Origin: Ophiocordyceps camponoti-saundersi (nom. inval.)
Lineage: Eukaryota; Ascomycota; Sordariomycetes; Hypocreales; Ophiocordycipitaceae
NCBI GenBank assembly: GCA_003339415.1
Contig: PDHQ01000007.1
Coordinates: 62,001 to 126,000 of the forward strand
Length of the DNA: 64,000 nt
Direction of reading: 5' to 3'
The notes under the pieces were generated by a model. The model had not been told where the DNA came from and ran no database searches. It saw only the letters and a list, made by a program, of their open reading frames with translations. A program made the translations under genes and the position numbers. This document shows, in pieces, positions 1 through 10,864 of this stretch. The first letter of the stretch is position 1. Each line of letters starts with the position of its first letter.

Positions 1-1436
1 CCAGCCCCCTCCCCCCCTTCCCCTCTCCTTTGATCTGTATAAATGTGGTTGACGTTACGTCAAATGTCAGGATCTTGGCAATAGGGCTTAGGCTGAGGAA
101 CGAAGAAGTGAACGAAGTCCTTGAACTAAGAGTTTATCAGTATGTAATCTTCTTCTTCGTCTTGTCTACACTCGGATAGATGAATGGGGAATCATAGAGG
201 GGGGAAAAGGGGGGGGGACAAAACATACCACGTTGGTGCCTCCCGCGACAGCTATAGAGCAGCATTGGAAACGCTCAAGAAGAAAGGTGTGACAAATATC
301 GTAGTAATCCTCGCTCGAAACCGGGATTCGACTTGCTATAAGAAACCAACAACGAAACATGATCAGCAGTCGTCCATCAGGAAGAGGAAAAAGGAGCAGA
401 CGAGGGAGGAGGGGTGGATGGGCTTCAACGTACTTTGTCGACACGACCCCGGCAAGTCGGCACTCTCGTATGCAGGACAGCAATAAGTCTGAAGTCGACT
501 GGAGCAAGGCTTAAAGTCTGTAGATGGAGAAGAGACGGCGAGGGAGACGACGGTCGGAACGAGCCCGACGATGATGAGAGATGGCTTCATCTGAGCTCGA
601 GCTTGTGGACGACGAACGAATTAGTATGAAGAAAAAGAAGAGGCGAATATTTCAGCTTCTATCGTCTTGAATTGTCAGAGGAGTTAACTTGATAAAGAAA
701 AGAGAAGAAAGTTAAGCGGGGGAAACAAGCTATTCTTAACCACGATCCTGAAGGAATCGATGCCCCCCCCCCTTCCCCTTGCTAAACCCATCAACTGACG
801 AAATACACATCACAGATAGACAAGAGGGGGGGGAAAGACACGATAGAAAAGTCCAGCCGTCAATCACCGTCACCATTAAGAGACAGACAAAAACATAAAC
901 AGCCCTTACCCGCATCAGCATCAAGACAGACAGGCCACAAGTGATAGAAGCCGCCATCATAGTGGACATAAGCTTATAAGGTTAGGTATGGGGACGTGGT
1001 CTAGAGACATCGTCACCCTTTTTCTTTGGCATCATCGTCCCTTTCACCAGAGACATTTTAATCTTGAATCCCTATGACGACGATGCACGCTTTTTTTTTT
1101 AAAACCCTGCTTGTCATCACATAGCCAAGTTACTGGAATGAAGTCCGCACCAGTTGGTGGCGTCAGAGACCCCCTTTTTACCCTCCTCCTTCTTCCCTTA
1201 TTCTTTTCTTCCCAAGGCTCGTCATGGTTTGACGTCGACTGTGCAACAAAAACCCCGTCTGTCTTGGTGCATGACATCGTCGAACCCCGGCAAGCAACGA
1301 GTAATGATATCCGCTCTCCCATCTCATCCCGTCCCTTTCCATCAGTGCCTAAAGAGTCAGCCCCAGAGAGACAACAAGAAGGAAGAGAAACAGGTCGTCC
1401 CGTCTTCCCTTGTCTCAAGAGATCCCGATATGCTCA
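1..1436. other. gene-free stretch
   Basis: No frame on either strand shows recognisable coding content. The stretch holds a G-run at 209-217, a C-run at 763-772 and purine-rich patches. The decayed gene remnant described next lies just to its right on the minus strand. I see no RNA gene here. Confidence 0.5.
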
Positions 1437-2110
1437 TAATCGTCCTGTGCGGAATCTCCTTTTTGAACATCTTAACCCCACACACATCGTGGGGATGCCT
1501 CGGGCCGACAGTCTTGTACCGAAGCCCCGGTCCCAAAAGGCAGGAATCGTCGTCGTCGCTCTCGCTCTCTGACTCGAGTCCGTCCATCGGAGAGGGGGCA
1601 GAAAGGCTGTCATGAGAAACGGGCGTCATCATCTTGTTCTCGGTCCGCTTCGCCGGCTGCGCTTCGGCCTCCTCCGACTGACGAACCATTCAGTCGTGTC
1701 AGAAACGACCGTAGCGTGTGGGTATGAAGAAGCCTTGCAAAAAGAATCTCGCGGGGGGTACATCTTTTGACCCGTAAAGTTAATCAGTTCGACGTGGTCC
1801 TCGCGGAGAGAAATCTACTCCAGCTAGTGTCCCGGGTAGTACTTTAGGCTGTCGACGATGAACCGCGAGATCTCAGACACTGGCACCATGTGCGTGTTGC
1901 TACTTTTGTAACGGTTTATGCTGATGGCCCGCAGGTTGATAAGATCGGGAAAAGAACCGCATGAAAGTAGTGCTGTTCCTGTCAGCATCCGCCTTTCAAC
2001 CCAGTACCAACCAGAGAAACTCACTAGGCCATTGGCAGTCATGGTCAGATGGAGGAGGCTGTTGAACGAGGAGGCCAAGAAGAGACTGCCGTTAAAACGA
2101 TAAGTCTGCG
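1437..2110 (-). pseudogene. decayed F-box/LRR-like hypothetical protein remnant
   Basis: Read on the minus strand, 2078 to 1827 gives a leucine-rich stretch followed by NLRAISINRYKSSNTHMVP and an EISRFIVDSL segment, then a TAG at 1824-1826. The same frame resumes as LE, a second TAG at 1815-1817, then ISLREDHVELINFT. I would expect a Gln or Lys and then a Trp at the two stops (CAG or AAG, and TGG). After a frame change the segment at 1689-1437 has an acidic SESESDDDD run, then KTVGP and DVCGVKMFKKEI, which resembles the C-terminus of a fungal F-box-associated hypothetical family as I remember it. No intact start or complete frame survives. What is seen is coding-like sequence broken by two stops and a frame change. 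The family assignment is from memory. Alternatively it could be chance similarity or a gene with unrecognised introns. Confidence 0.35.
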
Positions 2111-3276
2111 TAAGGCGGGAGAAGGCGACAAAGCGTAACAGAGTCTAAGAGTAACAGTTGAGTTGATGGCTATATGCAGTGGAAGAGAGATTTGTCAAAG
2201 AAGTCGTCAGAAGGAGAGAAGGCTGTAGAGCCACAAGGCGCGACTGCAGCTTACAGGAAGGGCAGGTACCTAGGTACGGGGATCGGCAAGTGCTCGGCAT
2301 TCTTATCGATAAGAAACGGGCCGTGTGGGCCAGGCCTGGAAAACATGCCCATCCTTGTTACCCCATGTTCCATGCCGGTTCCCCACAGACTGCCTACAGG
2401 GGTCCGGGTACCTAGCAGTACTCGTAGAGGTAAATTGCTGCAGCCAGGCTTCGAGTCCACTGTAAAGTGTGAATCTCAGGTTCTTCATCTTCTGAAGGCT
2501 GGCTCCGCAAGGTCTGGCAAGAAGCGCCTCTAGGCAAGCTGCGTCTGGTGCTTGCGAAGCATTTATTCAACGTGGCCTCATCTAGGTGTTTATTGTTGTT
2601 GTTGTTCTTGTTGTTGTCTTAATCGCACCGACGCTGTAAAATGATATGCACGGATACGTAGGCCCCTACCTCTCTGCCTAGTACCTGTCTCGAGTGGTAT
2701 GCGTGTTCTAGAGAAAGAAGGAAAACTTTGCTCAAGCGTCAGATGGAAGCATTGAAGGCTGAAGCCTTCTCCTTTATCCGTACAGTCTTCTCAACTTGTG
2801 ATAGAGTCACGGCGATGAGAACAAAGTCTGGAAGAGTGGCGTGGGCCCAAAGCAGTGGAGCTGGGGATAACTTCCCCCTGCGGCATATGTACATAGACGC
2901 ATCACGTGAGAAGAAGTCATCGGCCGAAGGAGCTGTCTACACCGTACATATTCCGCAGATGCAGAATTTGCCACCGCATCGTCGTTCTTTAGGACCAGCC
3001 CTTTATCCCTAGTGCTCGCTTTCTCTTCCAAATCCTGCCAAGAAAGGGACTCCCGCGCACGTGCACTGGCCCGCTTGGTGAGGCTGTGAAGACTCGCCTA
3101 CCCCTACGGGCCCTACCCCTACCCCTGCACCCCTAACGTAGGTCTTGGCACCAACGGCGGCCTGGAGACGAATACGAAGGACTCTCCTCACCTCTCTTCT
3201 TCTCCTGCTCTTCCTTACTTCTCCTCTTCCTCCTCCTCCTCCTCCAACTTTTTGATGTCGACGCCGCTCGCCAACC
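2111..3276. other. gene-free stretch and 5' leader of the next gene
   Basis: No supported gene. It contains a TTG-rich microsatellite at about 2591-2618 and a GGTACCTAGGTAC palindromic motif at 2265-2277. Repeated CCCTA units lie at about 3100-3136, followed by a strongly pyrimidine-rich tract at about 3180-3250 immediately before the next start codon. That tract is typical of a fungal promoter and leader. Confidence 0.5.
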
Positions 3277-5184
3277 ATGACGGAAGTCGAGGAAGGCCAG
3301 TTCAACTCTCTCGCCGACCGCATTGCCGCCCTCGGCAAGCAGAAGAACTTCAATCCCGGGGCCGAGCCCCCCCGCAAGCGCCCGCCTCCACCTCCGCCGC
3401 CAATCGCTGGACGGGCCGATGACGATACGGCCGTCTCTGCCCCTCCAAGCAGACCTTGCCCACCCCCGCCTCCGGCCCGTCGTGATGCTCGACCGCCTCC
3501 GCCGCCGCCGCCGGCCCGATCGTCGGCTCGGCCTGTGCCTCCACCGCTTCCCCGCCGGACTTCAACCCAATCCGGTGCTCTGGTGCTGAGACGCGACTCG
3601 ACCTCGTCGGAGGCTTCACAACACTCCGCCTTGTCGCCGTATTCGCCAGGCAGAACGCCCTCCACTCTCAGTTTACGGTCTCAGGATGGTGTCCGGCCGC
3701 GCAGCATGGCCCCGGCCGCCTGCGACCCGGCCAGTTTGCCCCCTCTTCCGCCGTCGAGGCGCGAATCCGAAGCAAAAGCCAAGGAGGCCAAGGCACAGCG
3801 CGCCTCCATAGCGAGAATTCCTTCCGTACCTACCAGCCCGGCCTCACCCCCTAAGCCAACTCTGCCGCCCAGTCTCCCGCCCAGGAGACCGGCACCCAAA
3901 CCCGAAGCCGCCGGCAATATTTTGGACGAGGCGAAAAAGGCGGCGCGCAAGCTTCCTCCCACGGTAATCAGGGGCTTTGGCAGCAGCACTTCGACGAAAA
4001 CGCACCCTCCCACGAAAGAGGCAGTTGATGACGATGCCCCGCCCCCACTCCCTCTCACTTCACGGCCCTCTGTAGCCGAAATTGACGCCGTGTCAGCACG
4101 ATCGGCGGCCCCAAGCCAGCAGCTGAACGACTGCTGGATCTGTCGGGACTGGAGTGGCCCCGACGGCGTCGCGGCGCAATATCCACGGGCTTCTCTCCGC
4201 AGAAATGATCCGGTCGGATATCTGGCTCGTGCGCTCTGCGATCCGTTTCCTTCGTATACTGACAAGGCCAGAGCCATCTTCACATGGTTTCATCACAACA
4301 TATTTTACGACACCGAGGCCTTCTTTGGCAATAACGTTCGTCACAAGTCGGTCGAGGATACCATATTCACCGGCAAGGCGGTTTGTCAGGGGTACGCTGA
4401 AACGTACAAGGCGATTGCTAACAGGGCCGGGTTGGAGTGCATCGTTGTTGGAGGCCACGGCAAGGGTTTCGGCCACGTTGCCCTGAAAAAGGGCGAGAGA
4501 CCGCCGCCGCCAAAGCCGGACGGTCACGCTTGGAACGCCGTTCGGATTGACGGTGGCGGCTGGAAGCTCATAGATGCCTGCTGGGGAGCCGGGCACATCT
4601 CCGGGGCGGACCGGCGGTACAAGCAAGAGTTTGCGCCGGAGCAGTTTACACGCAGCAACGAAAAGTTTGGACTCCGACACTTTCCGCGAGACAGCAGCCA
4701 TCAGTTCCGCGCCGACGGCCGCGTCGTCCCATGGGATGAGTACTTTAGAGGCCCAATCGACGGCGAGCCGCCCGTCTTCTACACGGACGGACACCGTGAA
4801 GGCATTGCCGAGGATAGCGTCGAGCCCAAGGAGCGAGAGATTGCGGTGCACAGCGGGCAGGTAGTGCGGTTCCAGTTCTCCAAGGTGTGCGAGCACTGGA
4901 CGTCGCAGAAAAACGGGCTGGGAGGGCCGCCGCTTTTGCTCCTGAGCATCCACGGCGTCAACGGAGGCAAAGATGACATGGTGCCGATAGAGACTAACGG
5001 CTTCTGGCATTGGGTCGACGTCAACGCGCGGGACCTAGGCGCGCCCGGTCAGTCGGTCGAGGTGGTTCAGATCACGCAAATAGACGGCAGGGACGCACGG
5101 GGAGTTACGGCGAGCGAGTATCTTGCCAAACGGGGCAGGGTCGGCATGGCATGGTCGTACGTGATGAAGTGGGAGCTGGTTTGA
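3277..5184 (+). CDS. transglutaminase-fold protein, Cyk3/kyphoscoliosis-peptidase type
   Basis: An intact single-exon frame of 635 aa. Residues 1-270 are low complexity with polyproline runs (PPPPPPP near 35-45 and again near 75), a likely ligand for SH3 domains. A transglutaminase-like core follows at about 330-445. The Cys-His-Asp triad expected of the fold is visible as Cys370 (AVCQGYA), His417 (GHAWNAV) and Asp433 (LIDACWG). The C-terminal 180 residues look like a beta-rich extension. Fungal Cyk3 acts at the cytokinetic ring and carries an SH3 domain in front of this core. No SH3 domain is visible here, so the gene is a relative rather than a clear CYK3 orthologue. The triad is complete, but whether it is enzymatically active is unknown. 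The start is the first ATG after the pyrimidine-rich leader. Confidence 0.75.
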   Translation: MTEVEEGQFNSLADRIAALGKQKNFNPGAEPPRKRPPPPPPPIAGRADDDTAVSAPPSRPCPPPPPARRDARPPPPPPPARSSARPVPPPLPRRTSTQSGALVLRRDSTSSEASQHSALSPYSPGRTPSTLSLRSQDGVRPRSMAPAACDPASLPPLPPSRRESEAKAKEAKAQRASIARIPSVPTSPASPPKPTLPPSLPPRRPAPKPEAAGNILDEAKKAARKLPPTVIRGFGSSTSTKTHPPTKEAVDDDAPPPLPLTSRPSVAEIDAVSARSAAPSQQLNDCWICRDWSGPDGVAAQYPRASLRRNDPVGYLARALCDPFPSYTDKARAIFTWFHHNIFYDTEAFFGNNVRHKSVEDTIFTGKAVCQGYAETYKAIANRAGLECIVVGGHGKGFGHVALKKGERPPPPKPDGHAWNAVRIDGGGWKLIDACWGAGHISGADRRYKQEFAPEQFTRSNEKFGLRHFPRDSSHQFRADGRVVPWDEYFRGPIDGEPPVFYTDGHREGIAEDSVEPKEREIAVHSGQVVRFQFSKVCEHWTSQKNGLGGPPLLLLSIHGVNGGKDDMVPIETNGFWHWVDVNARDLGAPGQSVEVVQITQIDGRDARGVTASEYLAKRGRVGMAWSYVMKWELV

Positions 5185-5962
5185 TGACGAGGGAAGAGGG
5201 AAGATTCACGTTGGGGCTCTACATATGGTATCGGGTGCCGTGATGGTCTCGAGGCCGCTTAATTAAGTGAAAAGGTACGAAAAAGCCTGTGTGTACGGAT
5301 AATAGAATAGCAACCGCTTATGAGGACTTGCTTTTGGCGTTGTGCAGAAAGTTGAGGCTCGCGAAGCCAACTCAGGAGAAGCCAGTCTATGTAGAGGGAG
5401 GGATGGATGTAGGAGACGGCTGCAGACGTCACTGACGGGCGACGGCACGTGCACGCCTTATCTAATCTTCACCTACTCCTTAGTAATACTAATTGCCTAC
5501 CTACCTAATTGCGGAGCGAGCACCGGAACGGACAAAGGTCAACTCTCAGACTCTCTCACACACGCACGACTTCTCTTCAACTTGAAGTCGAAACTCGGCA
5601 TCGTGAACCATCTCACTTCCTCCTCCTCCTACTCCTCCTCCAGACTGCGAAGAGAAGAAGCCGATAACGACATCAACGCCAACACACGCACACACACAAA
5701 GAAAGAGAGAGAGAGAGAGAGACAGAGAGAGACAGAGAAGCGACTGAAACCATGAGCAAAGAATACTAGCCTCGCTTCCCCTTCTCTCCGACTTCAAAGT
5801 CCGTCCCCTCCGCCTCACGATGCGACTCTAAGGGGATCAAAACAACGATAAAAAAAATCCCGACCCGAAGAGAAACAGAAGAAGACGAAAAGACTACAGA
5901 TAGAGCCTATCTAAACACCGAGCGCCAGACGACGACACCAAAAGCAAACCCACCCGAAAAAA
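5185..5962. other. intergenic, long purine/pyrimidine-rich leader of ALG7
   Basis: Lies between two genes on the same strand. It contains a CTC/TCC-rich patch near 5615-5640, a GA microsatellite at about 5704-5735 and A-rich sequence running up to the ALG7 start. No gene is seen. Confidence 0.5.
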
Positions 5963-7497
5963 ATGGCCAAACAAAAACCCACCCTCTCGAACAAAGAAAG
6001 CCTAACCCTCCTAACCCTCTCAACCGCCTCCCTAGCAACGATCGCGAAAACGATACTCGCAGATGGCGAACCCCTCCTGGCCTCCGCCGCCCTCTCCGTC
6101 GCCTCCTTCGCCCTCTGCTACGCCATGGTCCGCTGGCTGGGCCCGGCGTTCATGAAGGCCGGCTTGAAGGGGAGGGATATGGGCAAGGTTGACGGTGGGG
6201 GCGGCGCGGCTAGGGAGGAGATTCCGGAGTGTTTGGGAGCTGTTGCGGCGGCGGTTTACCTGCTTGCCGTCATCGTCTTTATCCCGTTTCCGTTTTATAA
6301 GGATATCGTGGCGGCGACGAGTGGTGGTGGGAATCGGGATGTTGTTGTTGAGGCTCCTAATGTTAATCATGGCCGGTTCTTGCATCGGTTTCCTCATAAC
6401 AAGGTGTGCTTTTCTTCCCCCCTTCCATGGCTCCTTGACTTTCTCTTCCCTCCCCTCTTCTTAAACCAGCTCCGTCTTTTCTCACGATCCCCCCCTTTTC
6501 TTCCTCTCATCTCTAGCTCGCGTCCTATCTCGGAGCCATCATCTCCCTCCAGACGGTAGCCCTCCTCGGCATCGGCGACGACCTCTTCGACATCCGCTGG
6601 CGCCACAAGTGGTGGATCCCAGGCCTCGCCTCTGTCCCTCTACTGCTCGTCTACCTGGTAGATTTCGGCGTCACTTCCGTCGTCATCCCCCTCCAGCTGC
6701 AGCCCTACCTAGGCGAACTCTTCGACCTGGGAGCCCTCTACTACGTCTACATGGCCTGCGTCGCCATGTTCTGCCCTCAGAGCATCAACATGTTCGCCGG
6801 CATCAACGGCATAGAGGTTTCGCAGTGCCTCGCTGTCGCCGCCCTGCTCGTCTTAAACGATGGCCTATACCTCCTCACCCCCTATCCCCATCCGGCCACC
6901 GACTCTCACCTCTTCTCCCTCTACCTTCTCCTCCCCTGGATAGGCGTCTCGGCAGCCCTCCTCTGCCACAACTGGTACCCGGCCAAGGTCTTCGTCGGAG
7001 ACACCTACTGCTACTTCTCCGGAATGGTCTTCGCCGTCGTCGGCATCCTAGGCCACTTCTCCAAAACGCTAGGCCTCCTCCTCGTCCCCCAAATCTTCAA
7101 CTTCCTCTACTCCTGCCCCCAAATCTTCGGAATCATCCCCTGTCCACGCCATCGTCTCCCGAGGATAAACCCCCGGTCGGGCAAACTCGAACCCTCCGTC
7201 GTCACCTGGTCTCCCCATGACCAACCCCATGCCCTCGTCGCCCGCGCCCTCAACCTCTTGGCCGCCCTTCGCCTTGTTCGCGTCGAATACGATGCCCAGG
7301 GCCGCCTCGCCCAGTCGTCCAACCTCACCCTCATCAACCTCTGGCTCATCTGGCGCGGTCCCCTGCGAGAACCTCGTCTGGCCTGCGAATTGACAGCCCT
7401 TCAGCTCGTGGCTGGTCTCTTCGGCCTCTTCGTCCGTCACCGCCTGGCTCTACTCGTCTTTAAGGAAGACAACTGGGGCTCTACCGCGCGGTCTTGA
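5963..7497 (+). CDS. ALG7: UDP-GlcNAc:dolichyl-phosphate GlcNAc-1-phosphotransferase
   Basis: Two exons, 5963-6403 and 6517-7497, give 473 aa. The 113-nt intron runs from GTGTGC to CTCTAG and joins NK to LASYLGA in frame. The product is a polytopic ER membrane enzyme with roughly ten hydrophobic segments. It makes the first committed step of N-glycosylation, transferring GlcNAc-1-P from UDP-GlcNAc to dolichyl phosphate, and is the tunicamycin target (family knowledge). Family signatures visible are GDDLFDIRWRHK at about 167-178, the asparagine-rich NMFAGINGIE segment and the LVPQIFNF segment. Length matches fungal Alg7. The intron sits after the first membrane helices, and without it the frame would run into a stop at 6559. 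It converges with the SET3 gene. Confidence 0.93.
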
Positions 7498-8092
7498 CGC
7501 CACGGCATCTTTGTTATTTGATTTTCTTTTTTCGCCTCAATGCCAATAGACTAGACATTCGCCATTTTCGGCTCTCACGAGTCGTATCATCAACTTCTTC
7601 CATTTTCCTATTTGCTCTCGCGCGAAGCTCTCTTTACAGGCATGTACCGTGTATGTACATACATACATACGACTTCCACCCTCTCCTCGCGAACTCACGT
7701 CCATCAACGCCAAATCGTGTGCCGGTCGGGCGTACCATCGTCTGCTGAAATGGGTCGGCTGCCAAAACGTCTTGTCATTCATAAACCGCTTGCAACCCTT
7801 TTCCCCCCTATATCGCGTGACTGTATTCATTGACGGATTTATGGCACCGAGTCCGGAACGCCAGTTAGACCCATGGGAGAGAGGAGTCGGACACAACAGT
7901 CCCCAAGTAAATCCCGCTTGCCCGACGACGACCGCGTGGACGCAAAATAGCATCCTTGCCTCCGTCCGAATACTGGCTCCTGTCGTCGGCGCGAGCCAAA
8001 CCATCCCTTTTTTTTTTGCGCCCCTAGCCCCTTATTTTCAGCAGCAAAATACATGTACAGAGAAGACACACAACAATCCTCATCATACAGCC
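7498..8092. other. 3' intergenic between ALG7 and SET3
   Basis: Shared 3' region of two convergent genes. It holds TACA/CATA repeats near 7657-7670 and a T-run at about 8009-8018. No coding feature is seen. Confidence 0.5.
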
Positions 8093-10864
8093 TCATCCGA
8101 ATCCGTTGGCGCCCGCCGAAGCGGTTGAAGGCGAGATAGCGTCCTCGGCCTTATCATTGACTGGCGCCGGCGGGTCCATCATCGTCACGTCGGGCTTGCT
8201 CTCCTCCGGGCTCATCAGACCAGGCCTGTGAGCGGCCGTCGTAGCGCTGGCAGCTTTTCCAGCAGCCTTGTTCAACCTGCTCTTGGTGTAGTCGCTAAGA
8301 CTGAGCTTCTTCTTGACAGGACTCGGGTTGATTGCGATGCCGTTGACGGCCGGTGGCGCGAATGGGCTCGGGAGGTTGCTGACGATGGGCGAGTGCACCG
8401 TCGTCGTGCTTGTTGCCGACGATAAAGGCGTCGTCACCGTTGTACTGCCGTCAAAGGCGGGGACCGGTGGCATCTGAACCCGCAGGTCCGGAACCTTGGT
8501 CTTGACTTGCTCTGGCATCGTGGTACTCGTGGTGGCTGTCGTCGTAGTCGCCGTCGCCGTCGATGTTGGTGCCTGCAGCAAGCCCGGTGCGAGGCCATCG
8601 GAGGATTGTGCCACCACGGGCGACAGAGGGTCGGACGGGGTGATTGCCAGCGGTGGCTTTGAATCGGCCGTCGGGGAACCGAGCTCGCTAGCTGCGCTGC
8701 CGGACGTCGGACCGGATAGACTCCGCCTCTCCCTCTCCTCTTCGCCTGCGCGGTTCCGAAGTTTGCTGTTCAGTAGCCGCCTCGGCAGAGAGATGATGCG
8801 TCTCTTGGGAGTACGCGGCTGGCTCGGCTCGCTGAACCACTCGCCCTCAACGGCATCCGTCTGAACACACGCGTCGACGTATGCTGGCCGCAGGCCAGTC
8901 GACGGCTGTCTCGACTGCATCGTGCAGACGGATCTCGCAGAGGCGGGGCCAATGGTGTTCGTAAGACTCGGCGATCGCACACTTGTCGGAGAGTCGGACT
9001 TGCTTCTACTCGATGTACCGGCATCCGCATACCGCCCCGGCGGCGCTGCAGAACCGTTGCGAGACTTGGGTTTCGTCGGTATTGGAGGGTTGGGGGCACT
9101 GTCAGACACCCGTTTCTTCTTTCTCGGCGGCTGTTGCTGCTCCATGCGACGAAACGAGTCTTCGACCATGGCAACCTTTCTCTTGTCGCGATCGGTGGGT
9201 TCCGTCAGTATTCCCAGTTGATCAAATTGTCCCAAGAGCGGCGTCCGGTCCCTACTAGGGGGCTTGCTGCGAGACGAGTTCGACTCATTGCGGGCATCGT
9301 TGTCGGCGTTGTCATTGACTTGACCCTCGCTGGCGGCGCGGCTGTTTGTGGCGTGGCTTGTGCTGGTGGGAGAGATTGTGCGGTTGCGTGACTTTCGCGA
9401 TTTCTTCTTGCTCAGCCGTCCCTGGCCTTTTCCAAACAGATAATGGCGGTGGAAGCGTGCGAAGGCGCAGTTGTTCTCGAGGTCGCACGCGCAACCGCCA
9501 TATTCAGACAGTATCCGATCGATCCAGTTTGATATGGCAGTGTATTCGGAGGCGTCGAGTTCCTGCTCGTCTTGCACTGGAGAGTCATCGTCACTCAGGC
9601 CAAGAAGATGCAGCCACCGAACATGAACACTTCGCTCAAGTCGAAAGTCCCAAGGTAGGGTGATCTGTTCGCTGGCCGAAATGTAGCGATCGCTGACAAG
9701 CCAGAAATGGTACTCGGACCCGTCCGAAAGGTAGGTGTCGAGCTGCGCATTGGGCTTACAGCTTCTCCGCACGTAACGCGCCAACGAGCCTTCTTTGCGC
9801 GTGTCGATGTAGAGTGGTAGGATGGGATGGAAGAAGACGAGAGGAAGAGGCGAGGACAGGTCAGCCCATAGGTTATCCGGATCGGCGCAGTAGTCCTTTT
9901 GAAAACCGATTTCACCGTTGAGCTCGATAAGGGGCACGTCCTTGTCTATGGGCGTCGTCGACTTGACGGAACGCCAACGCAGAAGTGTGCCTGAGTTCAA
10001 GGACCGAGTCGAGTCTTTGACCTCCAGCTGTGGCCGCTTCTCGCCAGCGTTGGGAGGTAGGGTCTGAAAGACTTCGGAGTGAGAACGCCCGACCTCATGC
10101 TTCATCGTGTCCGGCTCACGCAACCATCGGGACAGCGCGGTGGGGATGGCGAGGCTGGCAAAAGCATTGCTGAGAGTGTCGGGGACATCCTGCTCACTGT
10201 AGAGCGAGCAGAAGCCAGCGGAGTAGTGGTGGATTTGAAAGTCGTCGGGGAGGTCAGGCGGAGTGGTGGCGGGGCTCGGCGGATGTGCAGGGTTCGGAGG
10301 GCTTCGTTTCGACGGTTGAGAGCTGACCGAGTGGGACTGCCGATGGGAGGGTTTGGATTTTTTCGAAGGGGGTTGCTGCTCGCCGGGGCTACCGTGCTTT
10401 CCGGCTTCAGATGGGGCATGGGAGACGCTGGTCTGCAGTTCGCTCGGCTTGGCCTTTTTCTTCTGGCTCTTTGACGGCGGCCTCTTGGGTTTCTTGTCAA
10501 CCAGTTCCTCCTTGACTACTACGCTGCGCAGTCGAAGGGTGCGCTCGATGGCCTTTTGTCGGTTGAGAGGGCGCGGCTTGCACTCGGCACACGAGTGAGA
10601 AAAGTCCTCGCGTATGGCTTCTTCACGGTTGTCGGGGTAGAAGCAGTCGATGTGCTGCCAAGTGTCGCAGGTCTCGCAGTAAATTGTGTTTCCATCATCG
10701 TCAGAGAAGTTGCAGATACACTTGATTGTGTAGGGCTCTTCCTCCACCGTCTCGGAAGCGTTGGCGACGGCCTCTTTCTTGACGAGGGGTGGTGCCGGCG
10801 CGGGGAGGAGTGGCTGACTGGGAACTGCGGTCTGCGTGGGCAGCGGCGAAGGCTTTTCGGTCAT
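8093..10864 (-). CDS. SET3: PHD finger and SET domain protein, Set3 type
   Basis: An intact frame of 923 aa. Residues 46-97 form a PHD finger with a full Cys4-His-Cys3 pattern (CICNF, CETCDTWQHIDC, CAEC). A SET domain lies at about 290-410, recognisable by YVRRSCKPNAQL and a LPWDF ending, followed by a short Cys-rich segment (CACDLENNC) near 450. The rest is basic and Ser/Pro/Thr-rich. In yeast, Set3 is the scaffold of the SET3C histone deacetylase complex. Its PHD finger reads H3K4 methylation, and its SET domain is thought to lack methyltransferase activity. Animal relatives are MLL5 and SETD5. The architecture and spacing here fit that group. The start is the ATG before a Pro-rich N-terminus, with a pyrimidine-rich region upstream on this strand. 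I saw no need for introns. Confidence 0.88.
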   Translation of the reverse strand: MTEKPSPLPTQTAVPSQPLLPAPAPPLVKKEAVANASETVEEEPYTIKCICNFSDDDGNTIYCETCDTWQHIDCFYPDNREEAIREDFSHSCAECKPRPLNRQKAIERTLRLRSVVVKEELVDKKPKRPPSKSQKKKAKPSELQTSVSHAPSEAGKHGSPGEQQPPSKKSKPSHRQSHSVSSQPSKRSPPNPAHPPSPATTPPDLPDDFQIHHYSAGFCSLYSEQDVPDTLSNAFASLAIPTALSRWLREPDTMKHEVGRSHSEVFQTLPPNAGEKRPQLEVKDSTRSLNSGTLLRWRSVKSTTPIDKDVPLIELNGEIGFQKDYCADPDNLWADLSSPLPLVFFHPILPLYIDTRKEGSLARYVRRSCKPNAQLDTYLSDGSEYHFWLVSDRYISASEQITLPWDFRLERSVHVRWLHLLGLSDDDSPVQDEQELDASEYTAISNWIDRILSEYGGCACDLENNCAFARFHRHYLFGKGQGRLSKKKSRKSRNRTISPTSTSHATNSRAASEGQVNDNADNDARNESNSSRSKPPSRDRTPLLGQFDQLGILTEPTDRDKRKVAMVEDSFRRMEQQQPPRKKKRVSDSAPNPPIPTKPKSRNGSAAPPGRYADAGTSSRSKSDSPTSVRSPSLTNTIGPASARSVCTMQSRQPSTGLRPAYVDACVQTDAVEGEWFSEPSQPRTPKRRIISLPRRLLNSKLRNRAGEEERERRSLSGPTSGSAASELGSPTADSKPPLAITPSDPLSPVVAQSSDGLAPGLLQAPTSTATATTTTATTSTTMPEQVKTKVPDLRVQMPPVPAFDGSTTVTTPLSSATSTTTVHSPIVSNLPSPFAPPAVNGIAINPSPVKKKLSLSDYTKSRLNKAAGKAASATTAAHRPGLMSPEESKPDVTMMDPPAPVNDKAEDAISPSTASAGANGFG

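Noticed and set aside
1111..1615. Two overlapping open frames of 153 codons
   Set aside because: No recognisable domain. They lie opposite and beside the decayed minus-strand remnant and look like composition effects.
3100..3136. Telomere-like CCCTA repeats
   Set aside because: Only a few imperfect units inside a promoter between genes; not a chromosome end.
4093..5010. Minus-strand frame of 305 codons
   Set aside because: Fully antisense to the transglutaminase-fold core, whose motifs are clear.
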